Shown here one piece after another: positions 1-11,021 of a stretch of 64,000 nt of DNA (positions are counted from its first letter, which is position 1; the number at the start of each line of letters is the position of its first letter). This DNA is from Spizellomyces sp. 'palustris' (taxonomy: Eukaryota > Chytridiomycota > Chytridiomycetes > Spizellomycetales > Spizellomycetaceae). A model generated the notes under the pieces. It was given only the letters and a program-made list of their open reading frames with translations, was not told the origin of the DNA and searched no databases. The translations under genes and the position numbers were made by a program. Location of the stretch: assembly GCA_006535965.1 (NCBI GenBank), contig QEAR01000037.1:124001-188000 (forward strand), given 5' to 3'.

Positions 1-2
1 GC

Positions 3-1827
3 ATTCCACACGACGATGCCAAAGCAATGTGGGTCGGCAACTTACCACCTAACGTCACCGAAAATGAAATCAGGGAATATTTTAACCTCTGCGATATCAT
101 AGTGAGTATTGTTCTGCTATAGCTCTTATTGGAGCTACCTGACGATTCGATCAACCCAGAGCATCGCCAATTTGACTCGCTCTCGCTGCGCGTTCATTAA
201 TTTGACCTCACAAGCCGAGGTGGACATGGCTGTCAAGACATACAACGACTCGATCTTTGACGGATGCATGTTAGTTTGCCGCTCACGCAAGGTAAGTGAT
301 CTCCACTTGAAAAGCATCGTTCACGTTCACTGAACCATCCTGCGATATAGAATCACCTTGAAAAGCAGCGCTCATCTACCGAAATGACGAGAGATCCAAC
401 CGCTCCGCAGCAAAACGTTCGCAAGCCCAACACAATTGAAGATGAACCCGCCAGTGCCGAGGGACGGCCAAGATACAAATTCGAAGAACGCTTTTTTATT
501 CTCAAATCTCTTACAAAGGACGACCTGGAAATCGCCAAGGAGCGTGGATATTGGGCTACTCAAGTCAAAAACGAACCAATCTTGAACAAAGCATTTGGGG
601 TACGTTGTCCTTTCCCATCCTGAAGCACACTGTGACTTATGATATTACCTAGAACACTCGAAACGTATATCTCATTTTCAGTGCTAATAAGAGCGGGGAA
701 TTTTACGGCTATGCAAGGTAATTTTCTAATGTCTTACAATTACCGCAAACATGCCCAATTGTCAAAAAAAAAGGATGGAATCCAGCATTGATCCGGCCCA
801 GGCCGAGTCGGTCGAGTGGGTTCCGGTCACCAATCCCCCGCCGCATCGCAGCGAGGCACCCTTCGACTCGCCGCCCTTCAGCAACAGTGATGAAAGCTGG
901 CCAGCTAGCGACGAATACCAACCGCCAAAGTGGGGAACTCCCTTCAAAGTTAACTGGATGATCATGTGAGGGTTACCTCTGTGTGGTTTAGCTACGCGAC
1001 TTGCCCATAATGATTAACATACAATTTCCAGCCATCCCTTGCCATTCTCGCGTGTGAAGGTAAGACCCGAGTCATCAACACAACATGCCATTCGTCTCCT
1101 AACATGTGTATTCGGCGAATAAAGCACCTACGTAACGCTTGGAATGCAAATAAACAAGTGAAAGTCAGTCGCGACGGGATTGAGGTTGAAACTTCAATCG
1201 GAAAGCGTCTCCTCCAGGAGTTTGAGGACGAGGTCCGGCGCTCAGAAGAAAACAATTACCAGCGCGAGTTACATGGGATAGGAAGAGAGGGTGATGTTCC
1301 GCACGCGGAAAGCGGATCTTCTGAGTATGAAACCACGCAGTTCACCGGCAAGCCCATTGATTGTGCGAAAGTTCCTCAATGTTCGGACGGTCATAGTCCT
1401 CGGCCCAACAAGAAGCGGCTGCCGCCGCTTCAGCCGTTGAAAACAAACGGGCTTTCTTATGATGCGTGAGTCCCTCATTTCTTTGGTTAGTCCCCAGCAC
1501 GTGGCAGCAATGCTCACGCCAGTTATAAGGTTGATGTACTCTCCAACCTATGTCCCAACGCCGACCTACGACACCGCATGCATGACACCCACGACACCTG
1601 CATCTCCATACTCGATCTCTTACTGGACACCGTCGCAGCCACCTCTCTCCCCTCAAATGATTCCTTGGTCGCCGGTAGCTTATTCGGCTTACTACCCGCA
1701 GCATATGGAGAATGGCTATCAAGTAGGCTGTGGTCTCGAAAGCTTCCTCCTGTCCATTTTGTGACATCTTGCGTCCAATTTCTCTTAGAAGAAATCGTTC
1801 AAATATAACGCAGTTCCTTGCCAGTGA
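3..1827 (+). CDS. RRM-YTH domain RNA-binding protein (5' partial)
   Basis: The protein should bind RNA, with the YTH domain expected to read N6-methyladenosine, in the nucleus or cytoplasm. The 5' end lies outside the window. The first visible exon (3-101) encodes the start of an RRM (AMWVGNLPPNVTENEIREYF, RNP2-like) and the next exon its RNP1 strand (SRCAFINL). The YTH domain follows over about 460-1230: FFILKSLTKDDLEIAKERGY, NVYLIFSANKSGEFYGYAR, PFKVNW, LPFSRVKHLRNAWN and VKVSRDGIE. These match the YTHDC1/Mmi1 pattern, including the conserved Trp residues. The tail after 1450 is Pro/Tyr/Ser-rich. I place the last exon at 1789-1827, after an acceptor ending TCTCTTAG, with the stop TGA at 1825-1827. 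There are at least seven introns. m6A binding is family knowledge, not shown here. Confidence 0.88.
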
Positions 1828-3297
1828 AACCACCGCACGACAGCGGACATTAGGTGCTTGCGCGGCTTTTGCGGCATCGAAACCAAAGACTTTACGTTTC
1901 TCGGCCGATTACTATGTATACGATTGATTTATCCCGAGTTGGTAGTAGTAGCTTTGTGTATATTTTGGTTTACTTTGTTTCCAACAGCAATTTGAGGTTT
2001 CGACGACGATGAGTTGCGTCTTAGCTTTACCATAGCAACAAGAAATGAATTTTTCTGTGGTCGTGGCCTATAAATTCGCGGAATTGCAGCGTCTTCAGTC
2101 CTTTCAATACGGGGTGGACCATGAGCTGGAGATACTCTGCGAGATATTCTGCACACTGGTCTAGCCCTGTTGACGCTTCACATCAGGTATGTATTCTAGT
2201 TCCCTATGTGGTTGGAGTTTTGGGATGAGGAGCTTCGTTGATGAGCAAAAACTCGACCCTGACCTTCGGGTTTGAGGACAGTTTATTATATCACCAAGAT
2301 CGCTGAGGAGTTTCTGTCGACTCTCTTTTCTGATTCCATTGTATGTCGCTTGAAGGCTGATAGTGTCACTCTTCACATCTAGAAGCCGACTGTTGATTCT
2401 GCGCACGTCAAGTCCGGGTTACGCATGTGAGTATATCAAATATGGTGTATAACAGACGTCGCCGAGGATGAAAATTGAGACCAGAGACGCATCATGTTGG
2501 ATATCATAATTCTAAACTACAATTCACTGATGGCCTTGATATGGGAGTCGGGGTGACCTTGAAAGAGTGAACATACGTTCTAATGAGACCTCCTTGTTTT
2601 TACTAACAGGGCACCACCAGATTCGTCCTGAGAATGCGAACTGATGTAGTCGCTCTCACGGCAATTCGTGCGCGCTGGGCTTACTGGACTCTTCGACGAT
2701 ATGACCTTCCCAACTTATGCAGCATATGATGTGCTACGATGGGCACCGGATTCCTCGCGGTGTGTGACGGTAGTCTCTCAAAATGAGTAAGAGTCTGTGA
2801 TGCGGTTGGTATATAAATGCTCGGTCCTATGATGGTTTACATGTAATTTGCGTTTGACGACACCACTCACGGCATGCCTAGCCTATATGGGGTTGGTGGA
2901 GATTGATGCCAATATGTTTGCTGAGGACCGACTGTTGCATTTCTTTTTGTTTTTGACTCGTTGTTACTCTTGGTTCCGTTCTTGTCATTTGGTGTTTAAT
3001 AAATATATTCTGTACAATATCCGATGCGCTTTTTGACACATTTGCCTGCCGTCTTTCGCTACCTTTTGGAGTGTATCTGACGGATTAATGAGGTGATGCG
3101 CAAACGTTGCCGCCTGATGCTCGTTCATTTTGGTGTTGGGAAACCTCCCTTTGGACGATGACTTTGGGTTTTAGAACTGGGGCTGGGAGGTGCACACGTG
3201 ACATCACTTCGACGATCTTTCACAGATAGATCTCCCATCGTTCCGTAGCAAAGTTGCTTTCCTGCTGTCCTGCATTTTCACTACATTCCACAGCAAC
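1828..3297. other. gene-poor interval, no supported gene
   Basis: About 1.5 kb between the YTH gene and the CaMKII-association-domain gene. Minus-strand open frames at 1929-2156 and 2161-2406 and a plus-strand frame at 2848-3036 show no family signature or plausible splice partners. No tRNA or rRNA pattern was recognised. The last 100 bases hold a CACGTGA site at 3195-3201 and should be the promoter of the downstream gene. Confidence 0.5.
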
Positions 3298-3882
3298 ATG
3301 GCCCCGCTACCTCACATTTTTACCGACACAAAGCTAGAAACAACTATCGTCAACCTCACTACTCGCCTCGTGCAAAGCGTAGCGGAAGGTGACTTGGAAA
3401 CGTATGCGTCGCTGGTATCCCACGATATGACGGCTTTTGAACCAGAATCGGGCGAACATCAGGTATTGCCGTTCCGCAGAATTGGAGAGAAAACAAGATG
3501 GCTGTCATGCTCACAGTCTATTTTCTTCTCAAAGGTTCAAGGCCTGGATTTCCACAAATTCTACTTCTCCCTTGCTCACGCTCAAAGTGCTACTTCCCCT
3601 CCGCCGTACGCAAGTCTCCCACCAGCAACAACAACCCTGGTCTCCCCCCATGTCCGTATTCTCTCTTCAGACCGTTGTTCTGCGCTCATCACCTACGTGC
3701 GCCTTGTCCAGCGTGTCAAGCAGACTCCCGAAGGAACATTGGAGCCAGTAACTACCACTTCGCAGGAGACTAGGGTTTGGGAGCTGGACCGAAAGGAGGG
3801 CGCATGGAGGAACGTGCATTTCCACCGGTCTCTTGTAAAAGCTCCTGAGGTTATCATTAAGGAGGTGAAGGCTAAGTTGTAG
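3298..3882 (+). CDS. stand-alone CaMKII association-domain protein
   Basis: A small NTF2/SnoaL-fold protein matching the calcium/calmodulin-dependent kinase II association (hub) domain. Visible motifs in order are LVQSVAEGDLETYASLVSHD, TAFEPES, the core GLDFHKFYF, ALITYVRLVQRV, and QETRVWELDRKEGAWRNVHF ending in the HFHRS signature. No kinase domain is attached. The open frame runs through 195 codons, but 3463-3534 (72 nt) has GT...AAAG borders. Its removal joins GEHQ to VQGLDFHKFYF, matching the family, so the mature protein is probably 170 aa. The start ATG at 3298 follows a short leader. In animals this fold forms 12- to 14-mer hubs; its role alone in a fungus is unknown. The gene is convergent with the Bir1 gene. 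Confidence 0.85.
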   Translation: MAPLPHIFTDTKLETTIVNLTTRLVQSVAEGDLETYASLVSHDMTAFEPESGEHQVLPFRRIGEKTRWLSCSQSIFFSKVQGLDFHKFYFSLAHAQSATSPPPYASLPPATTTLVSPHVRILSSDRCSALITYVRLVQRVKQTPEGTLEPVTTTSQETRVWELDRKEGAWRNVHFHRSLVKAPEVIIKEVKAKL

Positions 3883-4042
3883 GACATTGTAGTGCATCAA
3901 TTCAGCAAAGCCTATTCAGATAAATGACCAGGGCTTAAGACAAATACTGTACATCTTGATCTGCGACACACACAAACCCCCATTACAGTGAATAATAATA
4001 TTATATACATAGGTCCTCCAATGAAGGAGCTCCGTATTCCCG

Positions 4043-5631
4043 TTACGCCATGTCGTCTCCGGGATGCTTCTCGATCCAATTTATCAATTTTTCAAACTCT
4101 CGCTCAACGCTTTGCCATGCCTCATCCCTCTTCTTGCGAAACTCCGCTTTTACGCTCAAGGCTTCGTTTCGCAGGTATTCCTCGACGGTCATGCTCTTTT
4201 GTTCGTTAGTCAGTGCCATAGAGGTTTTATGGGCTGATAGCTTCTCTATGGTAACTTTCCCCACAAACTTGGGGTCATTGGGGACACCATTGATGAAGGG
4301 CGGGATGGTTTCAGACACAGCGGGTAATTGATTGTCGATGGCAGAAGGAGTGGGCATCATGTCAACCTCCAGAGGCAATTCTGATTCGCTCTCACCAATG
4401 TCTGTCAGTGCTACTGATTCTGCCTCATCAGCTGTCTCTACGCCATTTTCACGCGTAGTCTCCATGGTGCTTGTTTCCTTCTTAGCTGCTGCAGCTCTTT
4501 TAAGTGGGCGGCGTCCTTTACTTTTGCCGGTCGTATCCGTTTCTTCCAGCTTCTCATTCGCAGTTCGTGTCTTTGCTTTACGTCCCGGCTTTGGCTTTCC
4601 GTCTAGGTCAAGCAAGTCCTCGGAATAACAGACATTTTTGGCTTTTTCACGACGAGCTCTCGCTCCTTCTTTTCGCGGTGCTTCTGTTGGTGTGAGATCT
4701 GCCGAGTTTTCCTTTCCATCAGCATTTTCGTTTACCACCTCGGCCTCAACCTCTGGTACGACCAGGGTAACTGCCGTCTCCGACTTTTTGGCCTTATTTC
4801 GTTGCCTCTTTGGAGGAATGATATCCGATTCAGACTCTGAGGGATGTAATGCAGCTCTCCGAGTTTTCGCCCTGCTCGCTGTCGCTGCAGGTGCACCACT
4901 TTGCGTTTTTGCTTGCTTTCTTCTCGCTTTAAGAAACTGGCAAGTTGGTTGACGTTTTTCATGTTCTATGCTACAAAGTAACGGAACAGTGAGTCGGGTC
5001 CCGAAGTTAATGTTTAAGCAAGCGAGTTTCGTACATTGGATCGTCTTCTGGTTCCCAACCGTCGAGAGAAAGTTTACAGTAGGGACACATGGCTGTATCT
5101 CTCGATTCAGCCAAGGGAAAGTAAATAAAGCCCGCCGCGGCCATCTTGTAGAATACAATGAAGAGTGAGTCGCCGTTCAGGCAGTGGGTGGTCAGGGTCA
5201 ACACTCTAAAAAACTGCGAGGAAAGCACACCTTTTGACCAGAAAGCTTCTCCCATCCCGCCGCACTCTGATGTGGCCACGATCCATCAAATGTTTTCTGT
5301 CTTGCATCAAGCGACCCTATGCCGGACTTGTCTTGTCCAAACCGCGTCCAGAATTGCCCTAGTACACAAGTGTTCGAGTGTCCCAAGGCAGGGTCGTCCA
5401 TTCCACTCCATGTGCTCCTAACTGCGTTGCACCATCCACACACACATTTGGCAGGTCCATTTGATAGATACCAGCCGTTTGTTGCCACCTGCAGTGAGTT
5501 TAGTTCCAGTTCATACGACTGCTCACCTTAATACTGCAACATACCTGATTGGTATATATTTTCTTCCGCTTATGTGTCCAAGCTGGAGAGACCGTTCTAA
5601 ATGTATCCAACCGCAAGTCGAAGCATTCCAT
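4043..5631 (-). CDS. BIR1: Bir1/survivin-like protein with two BIR domains
   Basis: This is probably the survivin-type subunit of the chromosomal passenger complex, which targets Aurora kinase to centromeres and the spindle midzone. Four exons (5631-5545, 5488-5231, 5144-5035, 4970-4043) join in frame to 460 aa. BIR1 begins at RLDTF and has GWYLSNG, CGWC and DDPALGH. BIR2 begins at RQKTF and has AAAGFIYFP, CPYC, DGWEPEDDP, EHEKRQPTC. A long basic/acidic Lys/Ala/Glu-rich linker follows, then a conserved-looking C-terminus (VGKVTIEKLSAHKTSMAL, MTVEEYLR, helical end). I chose the ATG at 5629-5631 because RLDTF follows directly, as in fungal Bir1; an upstream in-frame ATG at 5769 would add 46 residues. 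In BIR1 the zinc His and final Cys are unusually close. The gene is head to head with TSC13. Confidence 0.87.
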
Positions 5632-5818
5632 CGCAGTCAGATTCGTGCGAGATTTCGCGACCAGCAAGAAACGCGCCAAACCAACGGAGCGATGAGCAGG
5701 TCCGAATCCATAAAAGGATAAATGACGCTCGGACGATATGGCCGCGTCCTTCCGTTCATCCTGCGGCAAAAACCCTCCCTTTTGACGTAGCGAATTTCAC
5801 ACAATAGAGTAAATAAAG

Positions 5819-7332
5819 ATGAGCACCATTACGCTCAAAGCACGATCTGGCCGCCTGTTGAAAGAGAAGCTGGACATCGGCAAAGACGTCACGAATGCAA
5901 CCGTAGATGATCTCAAGACAGCCATCCATAAGGCTTGTGCGTATATAGATGGAAGCTCCTGACTTTGGTGCTGCAGTCGACTGACATGGTTTTTGTTCTG
6001 ACCGAAACAAAAAGTTCCCAAGTACTACCCGTCTCGTCAGAGGTTAACCGTCGGTATGCTGGACTCATTCGATGTTGCGTACTTTTACCGCGTAGCGGTT
6101 CCTGAGCTCGTTTTGTTTAATTTTACCTTAGATAACAAGGCTTTGGAGAAGGGGCAGACTTTGCAACAACATGGAATCAAGGCCGGAGGTATGTTATTGA
6201 ATCCGTTTCACCTTACCTCGTGTATCATTCGTTCAAACAAATGTGCATCAGATACAATCGTTTTCAAGGATCTTGGTATGCAAGGTTATCGTGTTATCAT
6301 CTCTTGTTCACTGGTACCCAACTGTCCTTGGACATTCAGGACCGCAAATTGGCTGGACCACCGTTTTCTTGATCGAGTATTTTGGGCCCATCTTGATCCA
6401 CCCGCTATTTTACTTCTTCCCGCAAATCTTTTACCCTGGCACTGGAGCTCAATCTCACACCCGGATACAAACGTACAGTGTGACTATTAAGATGAGGCCA
6501 TGTGATAGTCAGAGCAGTCTCCTAACTCTCATTCGTGTCTAGGCTCACCCTACTGCTGACCATTCTGCACTTCCTCAAGCGCGAGTATGAAACGGTCTTT
6601 GTTCATCGATTTAGGTTTGCGCTTGTATTTCCAACTGTGGTCTATTCGCATGTTGTTCTGAGTACTCTCTGATCAGTAACGATACCATGCCGATTCGTAA
6701 TCTGCCCAAAAACTGCGCTCACTACTGGATTCTTGGCGGCCTTGCCATCGCATACCCTATTTACCGTCCTGGGTTCAATGGTGGATTGTTTGGTGGAGCC
6801 CATTCGGATCTGTTTGTGAATTCTTTGCTGGCGCTTTGGGCGGTAAGTAATGTGGTTGGATTGAGCGGGAGCACGGAACTGATTTTATTCTCCACAGTGG
6901 GCCCAAGTTTCCAACTTTCTGACGCATGTAACTCTACGGAATCTTCGCCCCCCTGGAACAAGGGTCAGGAAGGTATATATCAATTACAAATGTAATTTGA
7001 TCAGATATTAATGGTGATCTTCAGATCCCCCATGGGTACGGTTTCAACTGGGTCTCTTGCCCCAACTATTTCTTTGAAGTTATGGGTTGGCTTGCCGTTG
7101 CTCTGTTAACAGGGTCTGCTTCCGGTATGTAATTTCGTATTCAGCATACGCTAGAAAATAACTTTGCTGATGAATTTTATTGGATTTCCTGTATCACAAA
7201 GCGTACTTCTTCCTGATCGCTGGCTTTGGTCAAATGTATCTGTGGGCGGTCAAGAAGCATATCCGCTACAAGAAGGATTTCGGAGCTGCGTATCCCCGAA
7301 GTCGCAAAGTTATCATTCCCTTCTTGCTTTGA
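5819..7332 (+). CDS. TSC13: very-long-chain trans-2-enoyl-CoA reductase (Tsc13/TECR)
   Basis: This enzyme catalyses the last step of each very-long-chain fatty acid elongation cycle in the ER, reducing trans-2-enoyl-CoA with NADPH. The N-terminus has a ubiquitin-like fold (MSTITLKARSGRLL, then KYYPSRQRLTV and LDNKALEKGQTLQQHGIKAG). The steroid-reductase-type membrane domain follows: IGWTTVFLIEYFGPILIHPL, LHFLKREYETVFVHRFSN, MPIRNLPKNCAHYWILGG, GYGFNWVSCPNYFFEVMGW, and the conserved end KHIRYKKDFGAAYPRSRK then a terminal FLL. The start ATG is at 5819 and the stop TGA at 7330-7332. There are at least eight short introns, one inside the Asn-Asp of FSNDTMPIRN. The 187-bp gap upstream is shared with the Bir1 gene and is presumably a bidirectional promoter. 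Confidence 0.93.
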
Positions 7333-7528
7333 GACGAGGTACATTGAAGGTGTTCACATGCTTACTATCGGGCGTGGGAGGGGAGGAGCCGCTGAGCAAG
7401 GTTGAAGTAATCATTACTATAGGCGGAGACGCAATCTGTACACACTTTCCAAGATTTGATGTAGTTGTGGAACAGTGTGGAATAGGAGATCCAATAATTC
7501 ATCATTCCTAGTAAACCGCAGCTTCCCC

Positions 7529-9276
7529 TATTCTGTAAATCGCACCGTCATTTGAATACTAATGGGCAACGTCGCATCTGTTACGGTGACCTCCTCCCCA
7601 TCCTCCATTAACTCTCGGATCTGCTTTTCGAGGTTTGGTCGAGTTGCCTCCTCCAGCATGCGAGGGGCTCGCATGTATAATGACTTTGTGCCCGTTCGCA
7701 GCGATGGTTTCTTCAGTTGACTATATCCCGTGGAGGTTCAGACTCCACATCATAATCCATCGAATCCATGAAATGTCACGTACATATCTTTGCGATCCAT
7801 CAGTAGCTCGATTAAATCTTGCAACGTGTGCGCTGGGTTGATTTCCACTTTGATTGCCTTCCCTCCGCAGACAGGGCAGTCGTCCTTCTTTTGCAGTTCG
7901 AAAGTATATGTGTAGACACCTTGATCTCCAACGTACATCATATAATTGTTCATTGCGGTTGCGCAGTTGGTTGCGATTTTGAAAGCTTCGTTTGCGCAGG
8001 ATGCTGTGACAGTTACGGTACGGTCATCAGCATGAGACACGCAAAATGTTCTAACTAGGAATACTCACCAGCGACGATGGCGTTAGTGGACGCGATGGCT
8101 GGGATAATATTTTTCACGACGCCTTGTGTTAGTGTGTAGGTGACACCGGTAATATTGAATTCCTTCGCCCGGGCAGTTGCTTTATCAAGCAACCATTTAA
8201 TGTGCTCTGGGTCATCACCGTCAAGCTTTTTGTCTATATGATGGCAAATATCTAAATCGTGCGATTAAATTGCCAAAGAACTCAAGAGCTGTACCTGGGA
8301 ATTCTTTCGACCATTCCAAGACTGACGCCCATTCGATGCAATGCTCCGGTAGTCGCGGGGTATTTGCGATTGTGCACATCGGATATGTGGTGGGTTTGGT
8401 TTGCATGTCTAATGAGCACTCGTAGCAAGCGCTCATTCGCGGCAGAATGATACGAGCCTGGCCTTTGAAACCCTCAGTACCGCCGTCGATAATGGGCTTG
8501 AAGGTTTCCGGGTCGTCTTCATCAAACATGGTAATGACGGTTGCGTTTATCCATCGTCGGGCTTCTACAGAGTCCAATCCGCAGATGATGATTGTAAATT
8601 GATTGTAGTACTCTTCATCCTTGTCTTGGATCTTGCCAAAGTGGCTGTGACGGTGGGCGTTGTTTTACTAAGGTTTTCGCGCATGGGTTCGGGCTTCCAT
8701 GCATAACTTACGGAGTAATCTTCACTCCTGGTACCCGTTTCATAACAAAATTGGCGGCAACTTCTGCCTTTGGCTTACCCACGTCTGATGCACTGACACA
8801 AAATTATGGGTCATTAGTTACAGTAGATGGGACACCTCACGCACTTGAGGATCAGAGTACCCACCGAAACAGGAATTGCCGATTCAAATTTGAAATGTCT
8901 ATCGTATCCATATCAATGACATGGATGTCCGTAAATCCCATGAGTGCCAAGTCCTTCAATAACTCGCATCCAAGGCCGCCAGCGCCAATTACTAAGATTT
9001 TGAGGGTATGCAGAAACTCTTTCACCTAGGTGAATAGACGTATCAGAACCTTCAGCGGGTCGGTCAGTAATTGCACGCATACTTGATCGCCTGGTTCGAA
9101 GCCGTCGTTCGCTAGTGGGCCTGGTCTTTCGAGATAGGTGTAGATGTCTCGCCACCGTCTATCGTCCAGCATAGGCGCTCTAGTAAAGCCTTGACGCGCA
9201 TTTGACACAAGGACTGATCTTACCCTTCTAAATCTGCCATACCGCCGTTACTTTGCACGGGCATGTTTTCGCTCAT
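7529..9276 (-). CDS. UBA3: NEDD8-activating enzyme E1 catalytic subunit (Uba3)
   Basis: This subunit activates the ubiquitin-like protein NEDD8/Rub1 with a ULA1/APPBP1 partner, feeding cullin neddylation. After the start [11 protein letters not shown] (ATG complement at 9274-9276) comes the adenylation core: [37 protein letters not shown] and [14 protein letters not shown]. The catalytic-Cys segment reads [20 protein letters not shown], with the Cys in MCTIA expected to form the thioester. The zinc-type CPVCGGK motif, a helical segment ([13 protein letters not shown]) and the E2-binding ubiquitin-like C-terminus ([19 protein letters not shown], then [13 protein letters not shown]) follow. The stop TAG lies at 7529-7531. 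It is split by about seven introns. The promoter region is shared with FES1, and the gene is convergent with TSC13. Confidence 0.94.
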
Positions 9277-9513
9277 GTCTTAGGGGCAGCAATCTTGGAC
9301 CTGGAGCCTGAGCTTGCAGTTGAGACTTGCTTGATGACTCAGATAGCACGTGATCAAGTGCTGCGCAACTTGTTGCTGTGACAACAGACCATAGCACTGC
9401 ATGCGGTTCCAGAAGGTGCGAGATCACAAGTTTGAACCCTTTTCAAAAGCTCAACGTTCCGGCCCATAACAGCTATCCCGAGCCACCTTTTCACCCCGAA
9501 AGACGAAGCAATT
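9277..9513. promoter_or_regulatory. shared promoter region of UBA3 and FES1
   Basis: This 237-bp gap separates two divergent start codons. It contains TGACTCA (9335-9341, Gcn4/AP-1-type), CACGTGA (9347-9353, bHLH/Cbf1-type) and an inverted pair TTCCAGAA (9407-9414) resembling two units of a heat-shock element, about 100 bp from the FES1 ATG. FES1 is heat-inducible in yeast, which makes the last site plausible, but two units alone are weak. All are sequence matches only. Confidence 0.4.
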
Positions 9514-10801
9514 ATGCCAAATCCGCCAACCCAATCAGAGCTTCTTCAATGGGCCGTAACCCACACCCAGGACGAGTCACCCGCCGTTCATGAGCGACCG
9601 AATACAAGAGAACCTATTGTGCGTCGGACGTGATAGTGTCAAAACCTTCCTTCTCTTTGCTTATCGAGATCTTTCGTATCCAGGACCCGAAGTGGATTGA
9701 TGTGATATTGGGAAAAGACGATGCGGTGAAGATGAAGGGTAAAGCTGTTTATGGAGGCCTGTAAAACCTACTTCGCCTTATCCTGACTCGCAACTTAATC
9801 TAGAATGTGTGGAGACCATACGGGGCACTGACAAGAGCCTTGACGATAAGTTGGCTGCTTTTGATGAATTGGAAATGCTCGTCGAATCGCTGGACAACGC
9901 GAATGGTTCGTGTTTGTAGAGGGTCGTGAATGTTCGCAAAGCACTAATCACGTTACCACCAGATCTGCGACCACTGAGTTTATGGGGTCCCATAATTGAT
10001 CAACTATCAAGTCAAGAGCCCAAGCTGCGAATGTACGCAGCATGGGTGCTTGGAACCGCGGTGCAGAATAATCCCACATCGCAGACAGATGTGAGTACCC
10101 ATTGGGATTCTATGCTTGGTTACGGGGTGCATGACCTCATGGTTATATGACAGTTTCTGAAGTCCGGTGGTCTTGGGCCAATTTTACGAGTCCTTGCATC
10201 TGATCCCGATGAGGAAGTTCGCGCAAAGGCACTGTACTGTGTATCTGGTATGTATCTGGTGCGACATCAAAGTCAGTACTTTGCTAATTCTGAAATTAAA
10301 GGCGCAATACGACACAACCGTGCCCTCTTTGATGCTTTCGTTGATGCCAATGGCTTTAGAACACTTGCGTCAGTGGCTGGCGATGCCAATCCCGCACTAC
10401 TAAAGAGAGTGGTCTTCTTATGGCGGTCACTGATTGAACAAGACGAACCAGAGGTGGCATCCCGCGCTGTTCATGCGGCACAGGAAAACGGGGTCCCTGC
10501 CATGGCTTTGGATCAGACTGCGGCTGAAACAGAAGATGCCGACATGGTAGAGAAGGTATAGCGTCCACTCTCTCAATTTTCGCGGTATTTTATGAGACTC
10601 ACTTGTGTGTCTTCTCAGTGCTTGGAATTTCTTTTTACGCTTGTCACCAAGTACCGCAGCACATTACTCATCGATCTGTTGGTCCGAATAAGAGACGAAA
10701 TCATACCTATCGTACGAGAGCGATTTGGTCCTCAAAGTCACTCGGGCTTGGTATCATTAGACCTGATCAAACAGCTGGAAGAAGCATTAGAGGCCATTTA
10801 G
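9514..10801 (+). CDS. FES1: Hsp70 nucleotide exchange factor Fes1/HspBP1
   Basis: This is a cytosolic armadillo-type nucleotide exchange factor that releases ADP and substrate from Hsp70. The N-terminal Fes1 domain starts MPNPPTQSELLQWAVTHTQ, followed by DPKWIDVILGKDDAVKMKE. Armadillo-like repeats come next: LVESLDNANDLRPLSLWGPI, RMYAAWVLGTAVQNNPTSQ, FLKSGGLGPILRVLASD, VRAKALYCVSGAIRHN and RVVFLWRSLIEQDEPEVAS. The protein ends in a helical tail with a stop TAG at 10799-10801. Five or six introns interrupt the gene; the first joins REPI to DPKW. Length (about 350 aa) and motif order fit the family. It is divergent from UBA3, with which it shares the 237-bp upstream gap. Confidence 0.92.
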
Positions 10802-11021
10802 CTTGCTGCCTGTGATGGGCATATGGATATTTAAACCTTCTTTTGTTGATAATCTCACTTTGTGTATCTACATTGCATCTTGGGCCTTAATTGTACTTTT
10901 AAGGTTAGTCGGCTCCGATGTGGCTCAGGGTAAAGGGGTAAAGGCGCGTTTAGCCGGATTTTGATTGTGAGGGCAGGAGGAGGTTGTTGCGAGTTTACCT
11001 ACTGCCTCCCACCCAGCCAAC

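Noticed and set aside
2230-2280. TGATGA followed by CTGA, suggestive of a C/D box snoRNA
   Set aside because: The boxes are too close together and no terminal stem is visible.
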